Shown: positions 33,932-46,985, counted from the first letter of the stretch. The stretch: DNA of 64,000 bases from Primulina eburnea (GCF_022965805.1 NW_027331248.1:36001-100000); one strand, 5' to 3'. Numbers and translations: made by a program. The notes: generated by a model from the sequence alone, not told the origin.

Positions 33932-34186
33932 CGATAGTTCCGTTAGACTGGCCGATAGTTCCGTTAGACTGAAATAGGATAGAATGAGCGGGGTAGATCG
34001 AGTCTTCTTCCTTGCTTGATGATGTGCTAGCATGATTATTGCTTTCTTATTACATGTTGTTTGGTATTTGATTAATTTCAGCATGTGATTGACTGAATCA
34101 GAACCGATTCTAGATCAGAGGTAACTGACTAGATGATGGCTGAGACAGTTGTATATCTTGTTTACTAATCAGTTTGATTATTAGAT
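33932..34186 (+). other. D leader
   Basis: 255 bp between the primer-binding site and gag. It has a short direct repeat, GATAGTTCCGTTAGACTG, twice at 33933-33969. No gene is seen. Confidence 0.8.
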
Positions 34187-37100
34187 ATGCCTCCTAGAAG
34201 AGCAGCCGTACCTCTACGACCAGCAGCGCCAGAGCAGGGGAGTACATCCGGAGATTCTATGGATGTTACAGCGACCCCTATGGAGATGTTGCTGAAGCGA
34301 TTCCAATCCTTTCGACCTCCCACTTTAAAAGGTACCGAGAATGCCATCGAGTGCGAAAGTTGGCTTGAAGATATTGAGATGCTATTCGACTCGTTGGAGT
34401 ACAGTGATGAGAAGAGGATCAAGCTAATTGGCCATCAATTGCAAGATATAGCAAAGAATTGGTGGTTGAACATTAGGAGAGCTTTAGAGCAGCGGGGTAC
34501 CGAAATTTCTTGGAAGGTATTCAAGACCGAGTTTTATCAGCGATTCTTCCCTGTATCCTACCGTAAAGATAAAGGCGCTGAATTCGCAAACCTGAGGCAA
34601 GGGCCATTGAACATTGAAGAGTACGTTGCTAAATTCTCTTCTTTGCTTCGTTTTGCACCCCATGTTTCAGGAAATGACGAGGCCATGGCGGATCAGTTTA
34701 TAAATGGCCTGAATCCAGATATCTTTACATTGGTCAATACTGGGAGACCCGATAACTTCTCGGATGCATTGAATCGTGCCAAAGGAGCTGAAGCAGGATT
34801 GCTTAGACAACGGAGTGCTCCGTATGTTGCACCGAGTCCGAGACCGCCACTACCTCCATTCCAAGTGCCTCCTCCTCGATTCGAAAGTGGTGGTAGTGGT
34901 AGTGGACGCAAAGAACAGCTGAAGGCGAAGGGGAAACAGTTTAAAAGACCAGGGAGCAGTTCGTCGAGCTCCAGCGGATCAAGACAGACTGGTTTTGATC
35001 AGAGTAGCAGGTATACAGGTGTTTATTGCAGTTCCTGTGGAGGGAAGCATGCGACTGAACAGTGCCAGGGAGTTACAGGTCGATGTAACGTTTGTAGGCA
35101 ACCGGGGCATTTTGCCAAAGTCTGTCCACAGAGAGGTGTACAGCAAGGCCAGAGTGGAAGAGCATCCGGTTCAGTACCTCAGTTTGAGCGGCAGGCATCA
35201 TCGGTTCACTCTTTTCAGCCTCCACCAGCACCGACTCCACCCAGAGGCCGAAGTAGTCAGACTGTGACTCAACCTTCGAGGCAACAGGCCCAAGTGTTTG
35301 CGTTGACAGAGGAGCAAGCACAAGATGCACCAGATGATGTTATAGCAGGTAACTGTCTCCTTTATGGTTATCCTGCTTATATCTTGATAGATACCGGTGC
35401 ATCGCATACATTCATCTCAGAACGATTTGCATTGTTGCATTCATTGCCTGTTGAGTCTTTGTTAGACGTTGTGTCTATTAATTCTCCGTTGGGAAGTGGA
35501 TTAATATCTGTAACTACGGTTAGACATTGCATTCTACAGTTTGAAGGACATGAGATTGACCTAGATTGTATAGTGTTGGGTCTAGCTGATTTTGATTGTA
35601 TAGTCGGTATTGACATGCTAACGAAGTACAGAGCCACCGTGGATTGTTTCCACAAGATTGTCAGATTCAGACCCGAGATGACAGACGAGTGGAAATTCTA
35701 CGGGAAGGGTTCCAGATCTCGGATTCCCTTGATTTCGGCTCTTACTATGAACAGACTGTTACAGAAAGGAGCGGATGGTTTCTTTGTTTATGCTGTAGAT
35801 ATGCAGAAGTCGAGCCCGGCATTGGCAGATCTGCCAGTAGTACGGGAATTTCCAGATATTTTTCCAGATGAGATCCCAGGATTACCTCCGGTTCGTGAGA
35901 TAGATTTCAGCATTGAACTTGCGCCAGGTACCGTACCTATTTCGAGAGCTCCATATAGGATGGCACCCATCGAACTCAAAGAATTGAAAGCACAATTAGA
36001 AGATCTTCTAGCCAAGGGATATATCAGACCTAGTGTATCTCCTTGGGGCGCTCCGGTGCTGTTCGTGCGAAAGAAAGATGGGTCGATGCGGTTGTGTATC
36101 GATTACCGGCAGTTGAACAAGGCAACGATCAAGAATAAATATCCTTTGTCTAGGATCGATGACCTATTTGATCAGTTGCAGGGATCCTCGGTCTATTCTA
36201 AGATTGATTTACGTTCTGGTTATCATCAGCTCAGAGTTCGAGATATAGACATACCAAAGACAGCGTTTCGAACCAGGTATGGACATTACGAATTTATTGT
36301 CATGCCTTTTGGTTTAACAAATGCTCCTGCGGTATTTATGGGCTTGATGAACCAAGTGTTTCAGAGATATCTAGATGAATTTGTGATTGTCTTCATTGAT
36401 GACATTTTGGTGTATTCGAAGAACAGAAATGAGCATGCAGAGCATCTCAGAATTGTGTTGCAGACGTTGAGAAACGAGCGACTGTATGCTAAATTGTCAA
36501 AGTGTGAGTTTTGGTTGAATAGAGTTGTCTTCTTAGGACATATCATTTCTGGAGATGGTATTTCTGTTGATCCGAGTAAAGTGGAAGCTGTGATTAGTTG
36601 GTCGAGACCGACTTCTGTACCAGAAATACGCAGTTTCATGGGCTTAGCCGGATACTACAGAAGATTTATCAAAGATTTCTCCAGTATTGCAAAACCAATA
36701 ACTCAATTAACACAAAAGAATGCACCATTTGTTTGGTCAGAGGAGTGTGAGTCTAGCTTTGTTGAATTGAAGAAAAGGCTGACCAGTGCTCCAGTATTGA
36801 CGATACCTTCAGGTACAGGTGATTTTGTTGTATATTGTGATGCTTCTCATAGAGGTTTGGGATGTGTTCTTATGCAGCGAGGTCATGTGATCGCATACGC
36901 CTCGAGACAATTGAAGCCACATGAAGTTCGATACCCCATTCATGATCTTGAATTGGCGGCTATCGTGTTTGCATTAAAGATTTGGCGTCATTATCTCTAT
37001 GGCGAGAAATTTGAGATCTTTTCCGATCACAAGAGCTTAAAGTACCTATTTTCTCAATCAGAATTGAATATGAGGCAACGTAGATGGCTAGATCTTCTGA

Positions 37101-38722
37101 AAGACTTTGACTGTGAAATCAAATATTATCCAGGTAAGTCAAATGCAGCAGCAGATGCCTTGAGTCGTAAGGTATGTTCATTGTCCCTATCGACGATAGG
37201 TGTTAACAAGTTAGTTGAAAATTGCTGTACATCTGGATTAGAATTTGATACAGATAGTAAGCCACTACGACTTTTTACGATCCAAGTTGAGCCCAATTTG
37301 ATTATGAGGATTAAGGAAGCACAAAGAACTGATCAGAATGTGCAAAGATCAATCCAAATGGTCAGATCAGGGCATGTATCAGAATATCAGGTACGAGATC
37401 ATGTGTTGTACGTGAATAACCGTCTAGTTGTGCCAGATGTTGCAGATTTGAGACAGCAGATTCTGACGGAGGCACATTGTAGTCGGTTCAGCATCCATCC
37501 TGGTGGCAGAAAGATGTACAATGACTTGAAGACACAGTTCTGGTGGAAGCAAATGAAGTCAGACATTGCCGAATTTGTGTCTAAATGCTTGAACTGCCAA
37601 CAGGTGAAGGCCGAGAGGAAGAAGCCGGGGGGTTTACTTCAGAGTTTATCTATTCCAGAATGGAAATGGGACCACATTTCCATGGATTTTGTGACGAAGT
37701 TACCTCGATCATCCAGAGGCTGTGATGCGATTTGGGTCATTATTGACAGACTGACCAAATCTGCGTGCTTCATTCCATACAAAATGACGTATAGACAGGA
37801 TCAGATGGCGGAGATTTATATTCGCGAGGTAGTCAGATTGCATGGAGTGCCGAAGTCTATCGTATCAGATCGTGATCCACGATTCACTTCACACTTCTGG
37901 CACAGTTTACAGCAGGCGTTAGGTACGACATTACACCTGAGTACTGCTTACCATCCTCAGACAGACGGACAGTCAGAACGGAATATCCAGACATTAGAGG
38001 ATATGTTGAGAGCCGTCGTGCTAGACTTTGGCATTAGTTGGCAAGATTCCCTACCTCTTTGCGAATTCTCGTACAATAATAGCTATCAAACAAGCATTGA
38101 GATGGCACCGTTTGAAGCTTTGTATGGCAAGAGGTGCAGATCTCCGCTATATTGGGATGATGTTTCAGAAGTACCAGAACTTGGGCCAGATATGATTCGT
38201 GACATGACTGAGAAGGTAAAGGTTATTCAGAAAAGAATGAAGACAGCACAGGATAGGCAAGCAAAGTACGCCAATATCAGACGTAGACCGTTAGTATTTG
38301 AGGTAGGAGATAGGGTATTTTTGAAAATTTCTCCTTTTAGAGGCGTTGTGCGATTTGGCAAACGTGGGAAGCTATCTCCTCGATACATTGGTCCTTACGA
38401 GATTCTTGAAAAGATTGGCGATCGAGCTTATCGACTTGCTCTTCCTCCTTCTTTATCCGGAATACATGACGTATTTCATATATCAATGTTACGCAGATAT
38501 ATGCCAGATGTTTCTCATGTTATTCAACCGAACGAAGCTGAACTTGATCAAACCTTGAGCTATATAGAACGACCGATACAGATTCTTGATCGAAAGGACA
38601 AACAGCTCAGAACGAAGATCATTCCACTTGTGAAAGTTCAGTGGAGTCGACATGGCATTGAGGAAGCGACGTGGGAAACGGAAGAAAACATGAGGCAGAA
38701 ACACCCCGAGTTATTTATATGA
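34187..38722 (+). CDS. Ty3/gypsy gag-pol polyprotein with chromodomain (D), intact
   Basis: A single 1511-residue ORF. Domains in order: gag ([13 protein letters not shown] start; [27 protein letters not shown]), CCHC knuckle [14 protein letters not shown] near 299-312, protease [11 protein letters not shown] with DTG at 402-404, reverse transcriptase with [10 protein letters not shown] and catalytic FIDD at about 736-739, RNase H with [10 protein letters not shown] (D885) and [21 protein letters not shown]. Next come the integrase zinc domain ([10 protein letters not shown], roughly 1097-1150) and catalytic core ([31 protein letters not shown]). The C-terminal chromodomain ([35 protein letters not shown]) is shared in pieces with A1. 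RT before integrase plus a chromodomain indicates Ty3/gypsy of Tekay/Del type. The start is the first ATG in good context after the leader, and its MPPRR beginning is shared with B1 and B2. All catalytic residues I could check are present. Confidence 0.98.
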   Translation: MPPRRAAVPLRPAAPEQGSTSGDSMDVTATPMEMLLKRFQSFRPPTLKGTENAIECESWLEDIEMLFDSLEYSDEKRIKLIGHQLQDIAKNWWLNIRRALEQRGTEISWKVFKTEFYQRFFPVSYRKDKGAEFANLRQGPLNIEEYVAKFSSLLRFAPHVSGNDEAMADQFINGLNPDIFTLVNTGRPDNFSDALNRAKGAEAGLLRQRSAPYVAPSPRPPLPPFQVPPPRFESGGSGSGRKEQLKAKGKQFKRPGSSSSSSSGSRQTGFDQSSRYTGVYCSSCGGKHATEQCQGVTGRCNVCRQPGHFAKVCPQRGVQQGQSGRASGSVPQFERQASSVHSFQPPPAPTPPRGRSSQTVTQPSRQQAQVFALTEEQAQDAPDDVIAGNCLLYGYPAYILIDTGASHTFISERFALLHSLPVESLLDVVSINSPLGSGLISVTTVRHCILQFEGHEIDLDCIVLGLADFDCIVGIDMLTKYRATVDCFHKIVRFRPEMTDEWKFYGKGSRSRIPLISALTMNRLLQKGADGFFVYAVDMQKSSPALADLPVVREFPDIFPDEIPGLPPVREIDFSIELAPGTVPISRAPYRMAPIELKELKAQLEDLLAKGYIRPSVSPWGAPVLFVRKKDGSMRLCIDYRQLNKATIKNKYPLSRIDDLFDQLQGSSVYSKIDLRSGYHQLRVRDIDIPKTAFRTRYGHYEFIVMPFGLTNAPAVFMGLMNQVFQRYLDEFVIVFIDDILVYSKNRNEHAEHLRIVLQTLRNERLYAKLSKCEFWLNRVVFLGHIISGDGISVDPSKVEAVISWSRPTSVPEIRSFMGLAGYYRRFIKDFSSIAKPITQLTQKNAPFVWSEECESSFVELKKRLTSAPVLTIPSGTGDFVVYCDASHRGLGCVLMQRGHVIAYASRQLKPHEVRYPIHDLELAAIVFALKIWRHYLYGEKFEIFSDHKSLKYLFSQSELNMRQRRWLDLLKDFDCEIKYYPGKSNAAADALSRKVCSLSLSTIGVNKLVENCCTSGLEFDTDSKPLRLFTIQVEPNLIMRIKEAQRTDQNVQRSIQMVRSGHVSEYQVRDHVLYVNNRLVVPDVADLRQQILTEAHCSRFSIHPGGRKMYNDLKTQFWWKQMKSDIAEFVSKCLNCQQVKAERKKPGGLLQSLSIPEWKWDHISMDFVTKLPRSSRGCDAIWVIIDRLTKSACFIPYKMTYRQDQMAEIYIREVVRLHGVPKSIVSDRDPRFTSHFWHSLQQALGTTLHLSTAYHPQTDGQSERNIQTLEDMLRAVVLDFGISWQDSLPLCEFSYNNSYQTSIEMAPFEALYGKRCRSPLYWDDVSEVPELGPDMIRDMTEKVKVIQKRMKTAQDRQAKYANIRRRPLVFEVGDRVFLKISPFRGVVRFGKRGKLSPRYIGPYEILEKIGDRAYRLALPPSLSGIHDVFHISMLRRYMPDVSHVIQPNEAELDQTLSYIERPIQILDRKDKQLRTKIIPLVKVQWSRHGIEEATWETEENMRQKHPELFI

Positions 38723-38807
38723 TATGAGTATGTATTCAGTTTTAGATTATCAAACTGTTTTAGATTTTTTGTATGGTTACTTCAGTTCGAGGACGAACTT
38801 CTGTCTT

Positions 38808-38820
38808 AGAGGGGGAGAAA
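38808..38820 (+). other. D polypurine tract
   Basis: AGAGGGGGAGAAA immediately before the 3' LTR. Confidence 0.93.
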
Positions 38821-38983
38821 TGTAATGCCCAGAGCAATGATTGATATGTACGAATTCATAGATATGTTGTGAAGATTGTACATAACCATAAGAAATACGA
38901 AATGATATCTATTGAGATTAGATTGACCGATATCGAGAATGTTGGCTTATTTATATTTCGGTGAGACCGGAAGGACCGAACCG

Positions 38984-39223
38984 AGATCGGAACGTACGAT
39001 CAGAGTTCGCACCGTCCGTTCGGAGTTCGGAGCGTCCGAGCCAGGTGGCTGGACACATGGATGGCATGCAATAGTTCGGATCGACCGATCGTAGTTCGGA
39101 TCATCCGAGACAGTTGGCTAGAGACGTGGAAGACATGCAGGATTCGGAACGTACGAAGTAAGTTCGGAGCGTCCGAAGGGTGTCAGATCGGAGCGTCCGA
39201 AGTGGATCGGATCTTCCGATCAT
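38984..39223. repeat. TTCGGAGCGTCCGA palindrome array (D 3' LTR)
   Basis: Identical copy of the array at 32602-32841. Confidence 0.88.
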
Positions 39224-39227
39224 TGTC

Positions 39228-39235
39228 TATAAATA
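39228..39235 (+). promoter_or_regulatory. TATA box of D 3' LTR
   Basis: TATAAATA. From the 3' LTR it would drive transcription outward into flanking B2 gag DNA (antisense to B2). Confidence 0.65.
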
Positions 39236-40301
39236 GAGGCGAGGTTTCGTTAGATTTGAAAGCATTAGAAACATTTCTTAGAAGTGTTAAGAATCATTCC
39301 TATTGCAGATTCATCTTCACGACTGTAACAGCAATTCTACGACGGAAGGTATACTACATGCTTTGTTTTGGGGAATCACGACTCAAATGAGATCACATTT
39401 GAGTTTCCCAACCAAAACCACATACGAATTTTATTGTTTATATCTTGATATAGGTATTATTATTATAGAATTGTTTATAGATCTTGTATTCAATTCTCGC
39501 TATGCTTTGTTTACAGATCATGTTACATTGCATTAGATGATTATTAGAACTTGTATTCAATTCTTAGTATGCTTTGTTTACAGATCATGTTACATTGCAT
39601 TAGATGATTATGCTTGTTTACAGATTTTGTATTCATGCATTAAGATAGGACAGTCTGGAGATCAGGCAGACTTCTAGACGTTCGGTTCTATCCCAGCTTA
39701 GGGGAAGATCACCCCCCTATTGTAGACGTGGATACAGATCAGGCCGAAGTCTAGGAATAAGACGTACCGTCACCCCGATTGGGAGGGTAGGTGATAGATC
39801 GTCTTATTCACACCGGGATCCCTAGAGTTTTAGTCGAGTCGCATCTAGACATGATTAGGCTCGCATTTCATGATTATATATGAATGACATTCATATCAGC
39901 ATGTTTCATGTTTTAGATTGTTTTACTGCATGTATACATGTTTATACTGGGATGTGTTCTCACCGGTTTTCCGGCTGTTGTTATGTCTGTATGTGTGCAT
40001 AACAACAGGTGGGGCAGGATTTGGGTCGAGACAGAGATGATCGTGTTAGCGTGGAGATCTCGGGCCTAGCAGACGGACCAGTAGTTGTCTTTTGTTATGT
40101 ACTGTATTTTATTACTGGTTAGTTGAGGATATACGGAACAGGACATAGATTTTATGTTTGTATGTTGTATCTAAATAAAGAACTCATGCTGGTTTGTTTA
40201 CATTAGATGTAATGTAAAAAGCGAAAAATTGACCCACATTTTAGAATAACAATCCATTTAATCCCAAGAAAAAGATTTAGAGCCCGGGTCCCCACAGGAG
40301 G

Positions 40302-40919
40302 AATAAATTCAGCTCCTCTCTGCCTTATCAGGCCGGCTTCAGCGCCCTTTGCTCTATTCATGGCATTAGCAAAGTTATTCGGTCGTCCTTTGTTCACCAA
40401 TGTAAAAATATCGGGATTCAAGCCATTGATGAACTGATCAGCAACGGCTTCGTCATTTTCAGACACATGAGGAGCAAACTTCAACAAGGTAGAGAACTTG
40501 GTCACATATTCTTCAATGTTCAGCTGACCCTGTCTCAAATTGGCAAACTCCGCCCCCTTGTCCTTTCTGTACGATATTGGGAAAAATCTCTGATAAAACT
40601 CAGTTCTAAATACATCCCAAGTAATAATCGTACCTCGCTGCTCCAAGGCCCTCTTCATTGTAATCCACCAGCTTTGTGCAACATCCAGCAACTGGTGCCC
40701 AATCAATTTAATCCGGCGCTCATCACTGTACTCCAGTGAATCAAACAGCAACTCAATGCTACCTAACCAACTCTCACACTCGACCGATGTCTCGGTACCC
40801 GTCAGAGTGGGTGGTTTGAATGACTGAAACCTCTTCAGCAAGGTTTCCATTGGAGTCGGTGTTACATCCATTGGAGGATTCGATGTACTACCCTGTTCTG
40901 GAATTCGTCTAGGAGGCAT
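40302..40919 (-). pseudogene. B2 gag N-terminal part
   Basis: Begins MPPRRIPEQGSTSNPPMDVT and stays open until D interrupts it after GAEFIPP. The gag domain ([40 protein letters not shown]) is well conserved with D and B1. It is more intact than the rest of B2, which could reflect either chance or later loss in pol. Confidence 0.9.
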
Positions 40920-41189
40920 ATCTGAAACTCAAAAGGATTAGTAACCCAATCCAACACATCTGTTTCAGTTCAGTCTCTCCTCCGATCATCTTACTGCTGA
41001 TCGAGAATCAATTCAGATTCGTTCCCAATAATACATACTACAAAATCAAATCAGATAAATCAAGTAACATGTATTATATAAAGCAGTACGACATGCTAGC
41101 ATTCAAAAGCAGGAAAGAAAACCTCAATCTACCCCGCTCACTAGCCTCTTCTATCTCAATCTAAAGAACTCTAGGTTCTAGTACCTACA

Positions 41190-41201
41190 GCTCTGATACC
41201 A
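41190..41201 (-). other. B2 primer-binding site (initiator tRNA-Met type)
   Basis: Plus strand GCTCTGATACCA, five bases inside the 5' LTR. Confidence 0.92.
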
Positions 41202-41206
41202 CCTGT

Positions 41207-42052
41207 TGTGGGGACCCGGACGCTAATCAAGTTCTTAATCATGTTTGGAACTAATTAATCAATTATAAAACAGGGTCTAAAATTTTTTTTTAAAATACAA
41301 AGCGGAAACGTAATGTAATTTACTCAAATTACATATTAAACATGAACATACAAATCTTGCGTTATCTACAAGAATTCAACTAGGTTCAACTACATATCAG
41401 TGCTGAATCCTATGTTGCTTCGAAGCCCAGATCTCCACGCTATCTAATCTTCTCTCATCCTCTTCTTGACCCTGATCCAGCCCCACCTGTTGTCATGCAC
41501 ACATACAAACAAGACAACAGCCGGAGAACTCCGGTGAGATATAAATATCCCAGTATAAACCATGTAAACATGCAGTCATATAAAAGCATATACGAAAGCA
41601 TATATAAGAAGTATTCATAACATGTCTCAAATCAGAAACATAAATTCATATCAAACATTCAATAATCATGAATGGCATAAACAATGTAAATCAACATGTC
41701 ATATCAGACTCAACTCAACCGACGCGTCGTCTCAGACTCGACTCCACTGACGCGTCGTCTCAGACTCGACTCAACTCTATCCTAGGGATCCCGATGTCTG
41801 GATATAGGTATTATATCGAATCTCAGTCGATAGGAATGAATCAATCCCTAAACGGCATCGATATAATTAATATCTCCAGTGTCTGGGCGAATCAGCCGCA
41901 GAATTGACGACTCAGTCAATAACCTGACGAATCAGCCAGTAATTAGGCGAATCAGCCAATAATCAGACAACTCAGCCTGTAATTAAGCGAATCAGCTTAA
42001 GTTTAGACGAATCAGTCAACCACCAGACAAATCAGCCGTTGACTAGGCGGTA
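41207..42052 (-). repeat. B2 5' LTR, truncated
   Basis: Follows the 3' LTR (27769 onward) closely, with a handful of substitutions, through the first part of the minisatellite, then stops at GACTAGGCG. About 1.3 kb of LTR, including the whole U3 with its array and TA tract, is missing. With that part gone the element could not be transcribed from its own 5' LTR. Confidence 0.9.
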
Positions 42053-43019
42053 ATTTCATCACGAAAGCCATAGAAACGTATTCCCATTTCTATTCAGAAA
42101 TATACAAATTCTGTAATAAGTTTCTGATTTCTATCTTTCTGGCTTCTTCTGTTAGCAATTCAGACTTATCAGTACAATTTCTGCCAACATTTCTGTACAA
42201 ATTCTGTTATAACTGATCTGATCTGTTTATATCACTACTGTCTGTTCGAATAACGTACATTCACAATCATCCGAATGGCAACTGAATCCACTACTATGCG
42301 GTGCTGACACTATCTGTGAGTTCAGATTCGAACTATGCTGTGTAAACAATTCAGTGAATAATCATAAATTAAAGAAGAAATACCTACCTGGTATTCGGCT
42401 CTGACTATCAATATCAAAATCTGTAACCAATTCTGAAACATTCTGATATCATAATATAATCAGTCCCATATAACACAAAATCAAATATCTGTTATTCTGA
42501 CTGATGTTCTGTTCTGATTATTACAAACAAGTTCTGAACATTCTGATCACATGTCTGACTGTTTACACTAATCTGTATCAAACACTGATTCACAATAACA
42601 GTAATACCACATCGGGTTCAGAAAAGAAAAACCCTATACCGATCTAGTGAGTTTAGGAAAACTCATAAAATAACAAAATCAGGCAACTGTAAATTCTGGC
42701 TATCTGACCAATCCTCATACTACCCAGATCAACTGCTATATCTTATCTGCAAATAACATATTCTCCCAACAATATAAGATATTGCACAAATACGGATGTA
42801 GAACAATAACAATACTCAGCAGATATATATAACAATAAGAGAATAAATAATCAGAATACAATAATCTGCAGATTATAAATTTCTGACATTTCTGGAATTC
42901 TTGATCTTTCTGTCTTAACTGTCTAAATCAACCGATCTTCAGATACTGCATATTCTGAATAAACACTGTATCAATAACTGCATACTGGATTCATACCTGA
43001 CCCAATTCTGTATACAATG
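42053..43019 (-). pseudogene. B3 pol remnant, left of solo LTR C3
   Basis: Similar to the decayed B2 internal region near 30752-31200 (for example the shared TACCTACCTGGTATTCGGCT at about 31086 and 42384). It has no useful ORF. It continues after the C3 solo LTR at 45162. Confidence 0.72.
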
Positions 43020-45161
43020 TGTTAGAGTAGGTGCCCGTCGAGCCAAGTGTTGGCCGAGTGTTCACAATGAAACTCTATGTACAAGCAATCTTTATTTTAA
43101 TAATGTTTGAGATTATTATTATGGCACATCTTTATCTGTATACCCATGCTAGTTGCATAGATAAAGCCCTTGAATATACAAATAGTAGAAAGAATATGAG
43201 ATGCTCATATGATGAGTATCATGAAACTCATATTTGTAATACTGTATATTCTAAACGGTTCCTAGTCGATTCAGCCGCCACTAAGAAGGATATAGGCCGC
43301 TAGAGTTCGAGACTAGTATCTGCGATGTGAGTACCATGTTTCATTAGTAGGGGACATTGTGATGTCCGAGCATGCAGATAGGTGCTCCTGGTAGAGTGCA
43401 CTGAACAACCCTCCATTAAAGGACTTTCCAAGTGGTTCTCACTTATCGAGTGGAAAAGTCCTGGTTTATGGTTGTACACCATTAGTCCTTATGACCCGGG
43501 ACAACATTGAGACTCTATGTGCTAGAATTACACTTTGACTTGTTTACCGACTCTCATGGGGTCATCAGGTGGCAAGGTTGGGTGTTCTGTCGAAACACAT
43601 AGGAGTCGATGCATTGTAGTCGGGGATTCACCGCTTACCTTTGGGTATGGATATCCTATGTGTTATCATGTGTATGTAGATCGAAATCTCTGGCCAGAGT
43701 ATGGTGGTAATTATGAAAGGGTTTCATAGATTACACCATCGATGCAACTACGACATGACACATAGTATCGATTCATTGACAACTCTCGATAAACCAATGG
43801 TTGTCGAATCGATCGGGATATATGAGTTGAAGGGACCGTACTGTACGCTAACCATAATTGAATGGTTCTTGCAGGCACTATCATTTGATACCTAGGGAAT
43901 CATGTAAGCGATGCTGCTAGGCGTTTAACATGATTGGTTGGGTACTATCAGACTTGAGTTCTGACGTTCTTGTTATCAAGGTGTTGATAAGTAAGAATGG
44001 AGCAATTGGGGTATGCTCATATAAGGACATGTTTAGTCCGAATCACATGGAGATGTGAACCCACGGCTAGTCGTATCAATGAACCATTGAGTGCCACACA
44101 AGTGCTAGCTTTCTAGATCCCGTTGAGAAGTAAAATAGTTCAATGTGTTGAACGGCTTATAAAGGAGTTTATAAGCATAAAGAAAATTAGAAGTATGACT
44201 TCTATAAAGGAGAAAATAGTTCAATGTGTTGAACGACTTATAAATGAGTTTATAAGTGTAAAGAAAAATAGAAGTATGACTTCTATGAGAGAAATGTAAA
44301 TTTTGATTTATGGAAGTGTTCCTAAATTAAAATTTGGCCAAGTGAATAATGTATTTGAAAATTGTGATTTTCATAAACATTATTATGGACTAAATTAAAT
44401 TAATTCAAGTGTTAAACACTAGTGGACCTAGTAGAGTCCAAAATAATTAAATTAATTCAAGTGTTGAAATAATTAAATTATATTGAGTCTTGTAGAGCTC
44501 AATTTAAATTAATTATTTAACTAGTGGGACTTGAGTAAATTCAAGTAATGTTTAATTAGTCTCAAATATGTTTGAGATAATTAAATTTAGTCCAAAGTTT
44601 TTAATTTGATTAAAAACTATATTATATGCATGCATGGGAGGTGACGGGTTGGAGATTACTTTTTATTAAAATAATGCAAGGCATGCACCTTTTGCTTTTT
44701 GCTTTTCTCACAACCAAGACAAGAAAATTAACTCATTCTCCTTCCCCTCCAACATGAGATGGCCGAAACATAGCATATTTTCTCTCCTCCATTTTTCTCT
44801 CTTTTGTTCTTCAATTGTTGGAGATCAAAAACACTTCTCTTTGAAAAATCCTCATATTTTTCTAGTGCAAAATATGAGGGGATCTACCTAGTTGGTGGTG
44901 GGCTTAATAGTTGAGCAAGGAGTGCTCATTGGAAAGCTTGAAGACAGTTTCTACCTTTCAAGAGCTTTGTTGTTTGACAACAAAGTTTAATCAATCTCTT
45001 GAGATTGATAGGTATATTTCTTTAAAACACACTATGTATGTCATTTTTGTGGTTTATTGTATTTGTTGCACAAAATGTAGTGGTGGCCGAAATTTTTGTA
45101 TGAAAAATCGAATTTTTAAACTTCCGTTGCGCTTCCGGTCACCGTAACCGATCCCCTTTCA
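43020..45161 (+). mobile_element. C3: solo copia LTR
   Basis: 2142 bp from TGTTAGAGTAGG to GATCCCCTTTCA, flanked by the 5-bp duplication caatg (43015-43019 and 45162-45166). No internal region is present, so the rest was removed by recombination between the two LTRs. It carries the duplicated module of the C4-type subfamily. Confidence 0.95.
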
Positions 45162-46061
45162 CAATGATCATAGTTCTCTGAATATTTAACACAGTCTTCG
45201 AATATTCAATATAATCAATCAAATGCTGCAATATATCAATAAATCATAGATATACCAAGAATAATTTTCAGAATACCTCTGAACATAAAATCTATCAATT
45301 TAGAAACAGAACTGAACTATCTTCCAGAGAAATACTCAATCAACTGGATTTCTCAGCTAATGTTCTTTTATCTGTCAATTATATCAATTCTGTCAATCAT
45401 TCTGTACTATGTTCTAATATACCAGCAATACTCGGTATTGATTCAAGTCTGAAATCTACCTTTCTGATATCACACACATCTGAAATCTTATCTAGACAAA
45501 CACCAGTCAACTATTATATTACTAGCAACTCTGTCACTGCTAGACTCGATTTCAATGAATCTATTGAATACATAAGGATACCATCTGTTCCTTGTTGTAA
45601 TAATCGAGTCATAAACAGTACAATAATTTAAGGAATTCTGGATCAAGAATCCTTACCGGAAAATCTCCGTTTATCAGCCAGATCTGGTCTGAATCTTACC
45701 GTTTCTCGCACACATTCTACAATATTTCTGTACTTGTTTAGCTTATACATGTCAATAATGCAATCAGAATCCTATAACACAAGTACATCACAATCTAGTT
45801 CAATCTCATTCTTATCTAACCGTAGTATATCATATGTCACAGACATTTCTGTTATCAACATATTCCTCAACAACCAAGGAATCAATACTACAGTACCCAT
45901 AGATCCAACAGATATAGCATATCTCCATGCTACTCAATCAAAGGTATTCATAAATAATGCATTAGTACATATCAATACCTATGCATATAATCATACAAGA
46001 AATAGTTTCTGTGGGAATTCTGAGTCTGTTCTTCAGTCATTACCACCAATGACCCTGCACT
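45162..46061 (-). pseudogene. B3 pol/protease remnant, right of C3
   Basis: DNA-level resemblance to the B2 and B4 protease-RT linker is visible, for example AATAATCGAGTCATA near 45600, which in B2 lies at about 31532. It is riddled with stops and supports no coding claim beyond the remnant. Confidence 0.7.
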
Positions 46062-46985
46062 TTAAGATCTTCGAAAATGCCTCTGAGGACAAACTTTAGC
46101 AAAGTGTCCCGTCTGCTTACAGATATTGCACTTACCAAGCACTCCTTGGCATTGTTCTGTAGAATGTCGCCCTCCACACGTCCTGCAATACACTCCGGTA
46201 TAGCTCGGACTAGGACTGCTAGGACTAGAGGAATCACTTCCTAACTTCTTGAATTGTTTCTTTTGAATCTTCAATGGTTCTTTCTTCCTATCACTGCTGC
46301 TGCCAATCTCAACTCTAGAAGGCAGTTGCTGTGGATTTGATGTTGAAAGATCATACGAGACTCCCTGTTGTCCTATCAGAACCGTTTCTGCTCTTTTGGC
46401 CCTGTTCAAGGTATCAGCAAAACTACTCGATTGCTTCACATTCACCAATGTACGTATTTCTGGATTTAATCCCTGAATGAACTGACTAGATATAGCATGA
46501 TCAGTTCTAGCTATAAGAGGGGCAAAACGTAACAAGGTGAAGAACTGTGCTAAGTATTCATCAATACTCATCTGACCCTGTTGTAGGTTTGCAAATTCTG
46601 CACTTCTGTCCTCCCTATATGACACGGGGAAGAATCTTTGGTAGAACTCAACCTTAAAAATCTTCCATGAAATCACTGAACGACTCTGCTCTAAAGCTCC
46701 TTTGGTGAGTAACCACCATCTTCTGGCAGCTTCGTGCAACTTGTTCTCAATAAGCCTAATTCTACACTCATCTGTGAAATCTAGGAATTCAAATAACATT
46801 TCTATTTATTCAAGCCACTTTTCACAATCTGCTGACGTCTCATTTCCCTTCAGAACCGGCGGCTGAAACGACTGGAACCTCTGTAACTGTGTTTCCATCT
46901 GAATTTCTGACACGTCTATCTGAGGTTCTGACCTACCTGTCTGATCATATGAAGTACTGCCTCTTTCTGGAATTCTTCTGGGCGG
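46062..46985 (-). pseudogene. B3 gag pseudogene with zinc knuckle
   Basis: The main open part (46062-46799, 245 residues) has the gag domain ([24 protein letters not shown]) and a CCHC knuckle CNICKQTGHFAKVC. Upstream, a stop near 46808 and a start region where the ATG is out of frame with the PPRRIPERG stretch show it is inactive. Downstream it runs out of frame after the knuckle. Confidence 0.87.

Larger units (their letters stand above)
32439..40296 (+). mobile_element. D: intact, recently inserted Ty3/gypsy (Tekay-like chromovirus)
   Basis: A 7858-bp element with two LTRs of exactly 1476 bp (32439-33914, 38821-40296) in which I saw no difference, flanked by the 5-bp duplication ggagg (32434-32438 and 40297-40301). 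It has a primer-binding site, one uninterrupted polyprotein ORF and a polypurine tract in the correct order. It sits in the gag of the related but decayed element B2, in opposite orientation. Everything needed for autonomous transposition is present at sequence level. Confidence 0.97.
38821..40296 (+). repeat. D 3' LTR
   Basis: Same 1476-bp length as 32439-33914 and base-for-base the same wherever compared, at a constant offset of 6382. It repeats the motif array (38984-39223) and TATA box (39228-39235). Confidence 0.96.
27769..42052 (-). mobile_element. B2: decayed Ty3/gypsy element hosting element D
   Basis: Minus-strand element with a 3' LTR (27769-29900), a decayed internal region (29901-32438 and 40302-41189), a primer-binding site (41190-41201) and a truncated 5' LTR (41207-42052). 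Element D is inserted in its gag with a ggagg duplication. Most of pol is unreadable. Its 5' LTR breaks off at 42052 inside a minisatellite and joins internal sequence of B3. Confidence 0.9.

Noticed and set aside
33915..38820. An envelope-like gene downstream of pol (retrovirus-like element)
   Set aside because: In D, C1, A1 and C4 pol is followed within about 100 bp by the polypurine tract and LTR, leaving no room for an additional gene.
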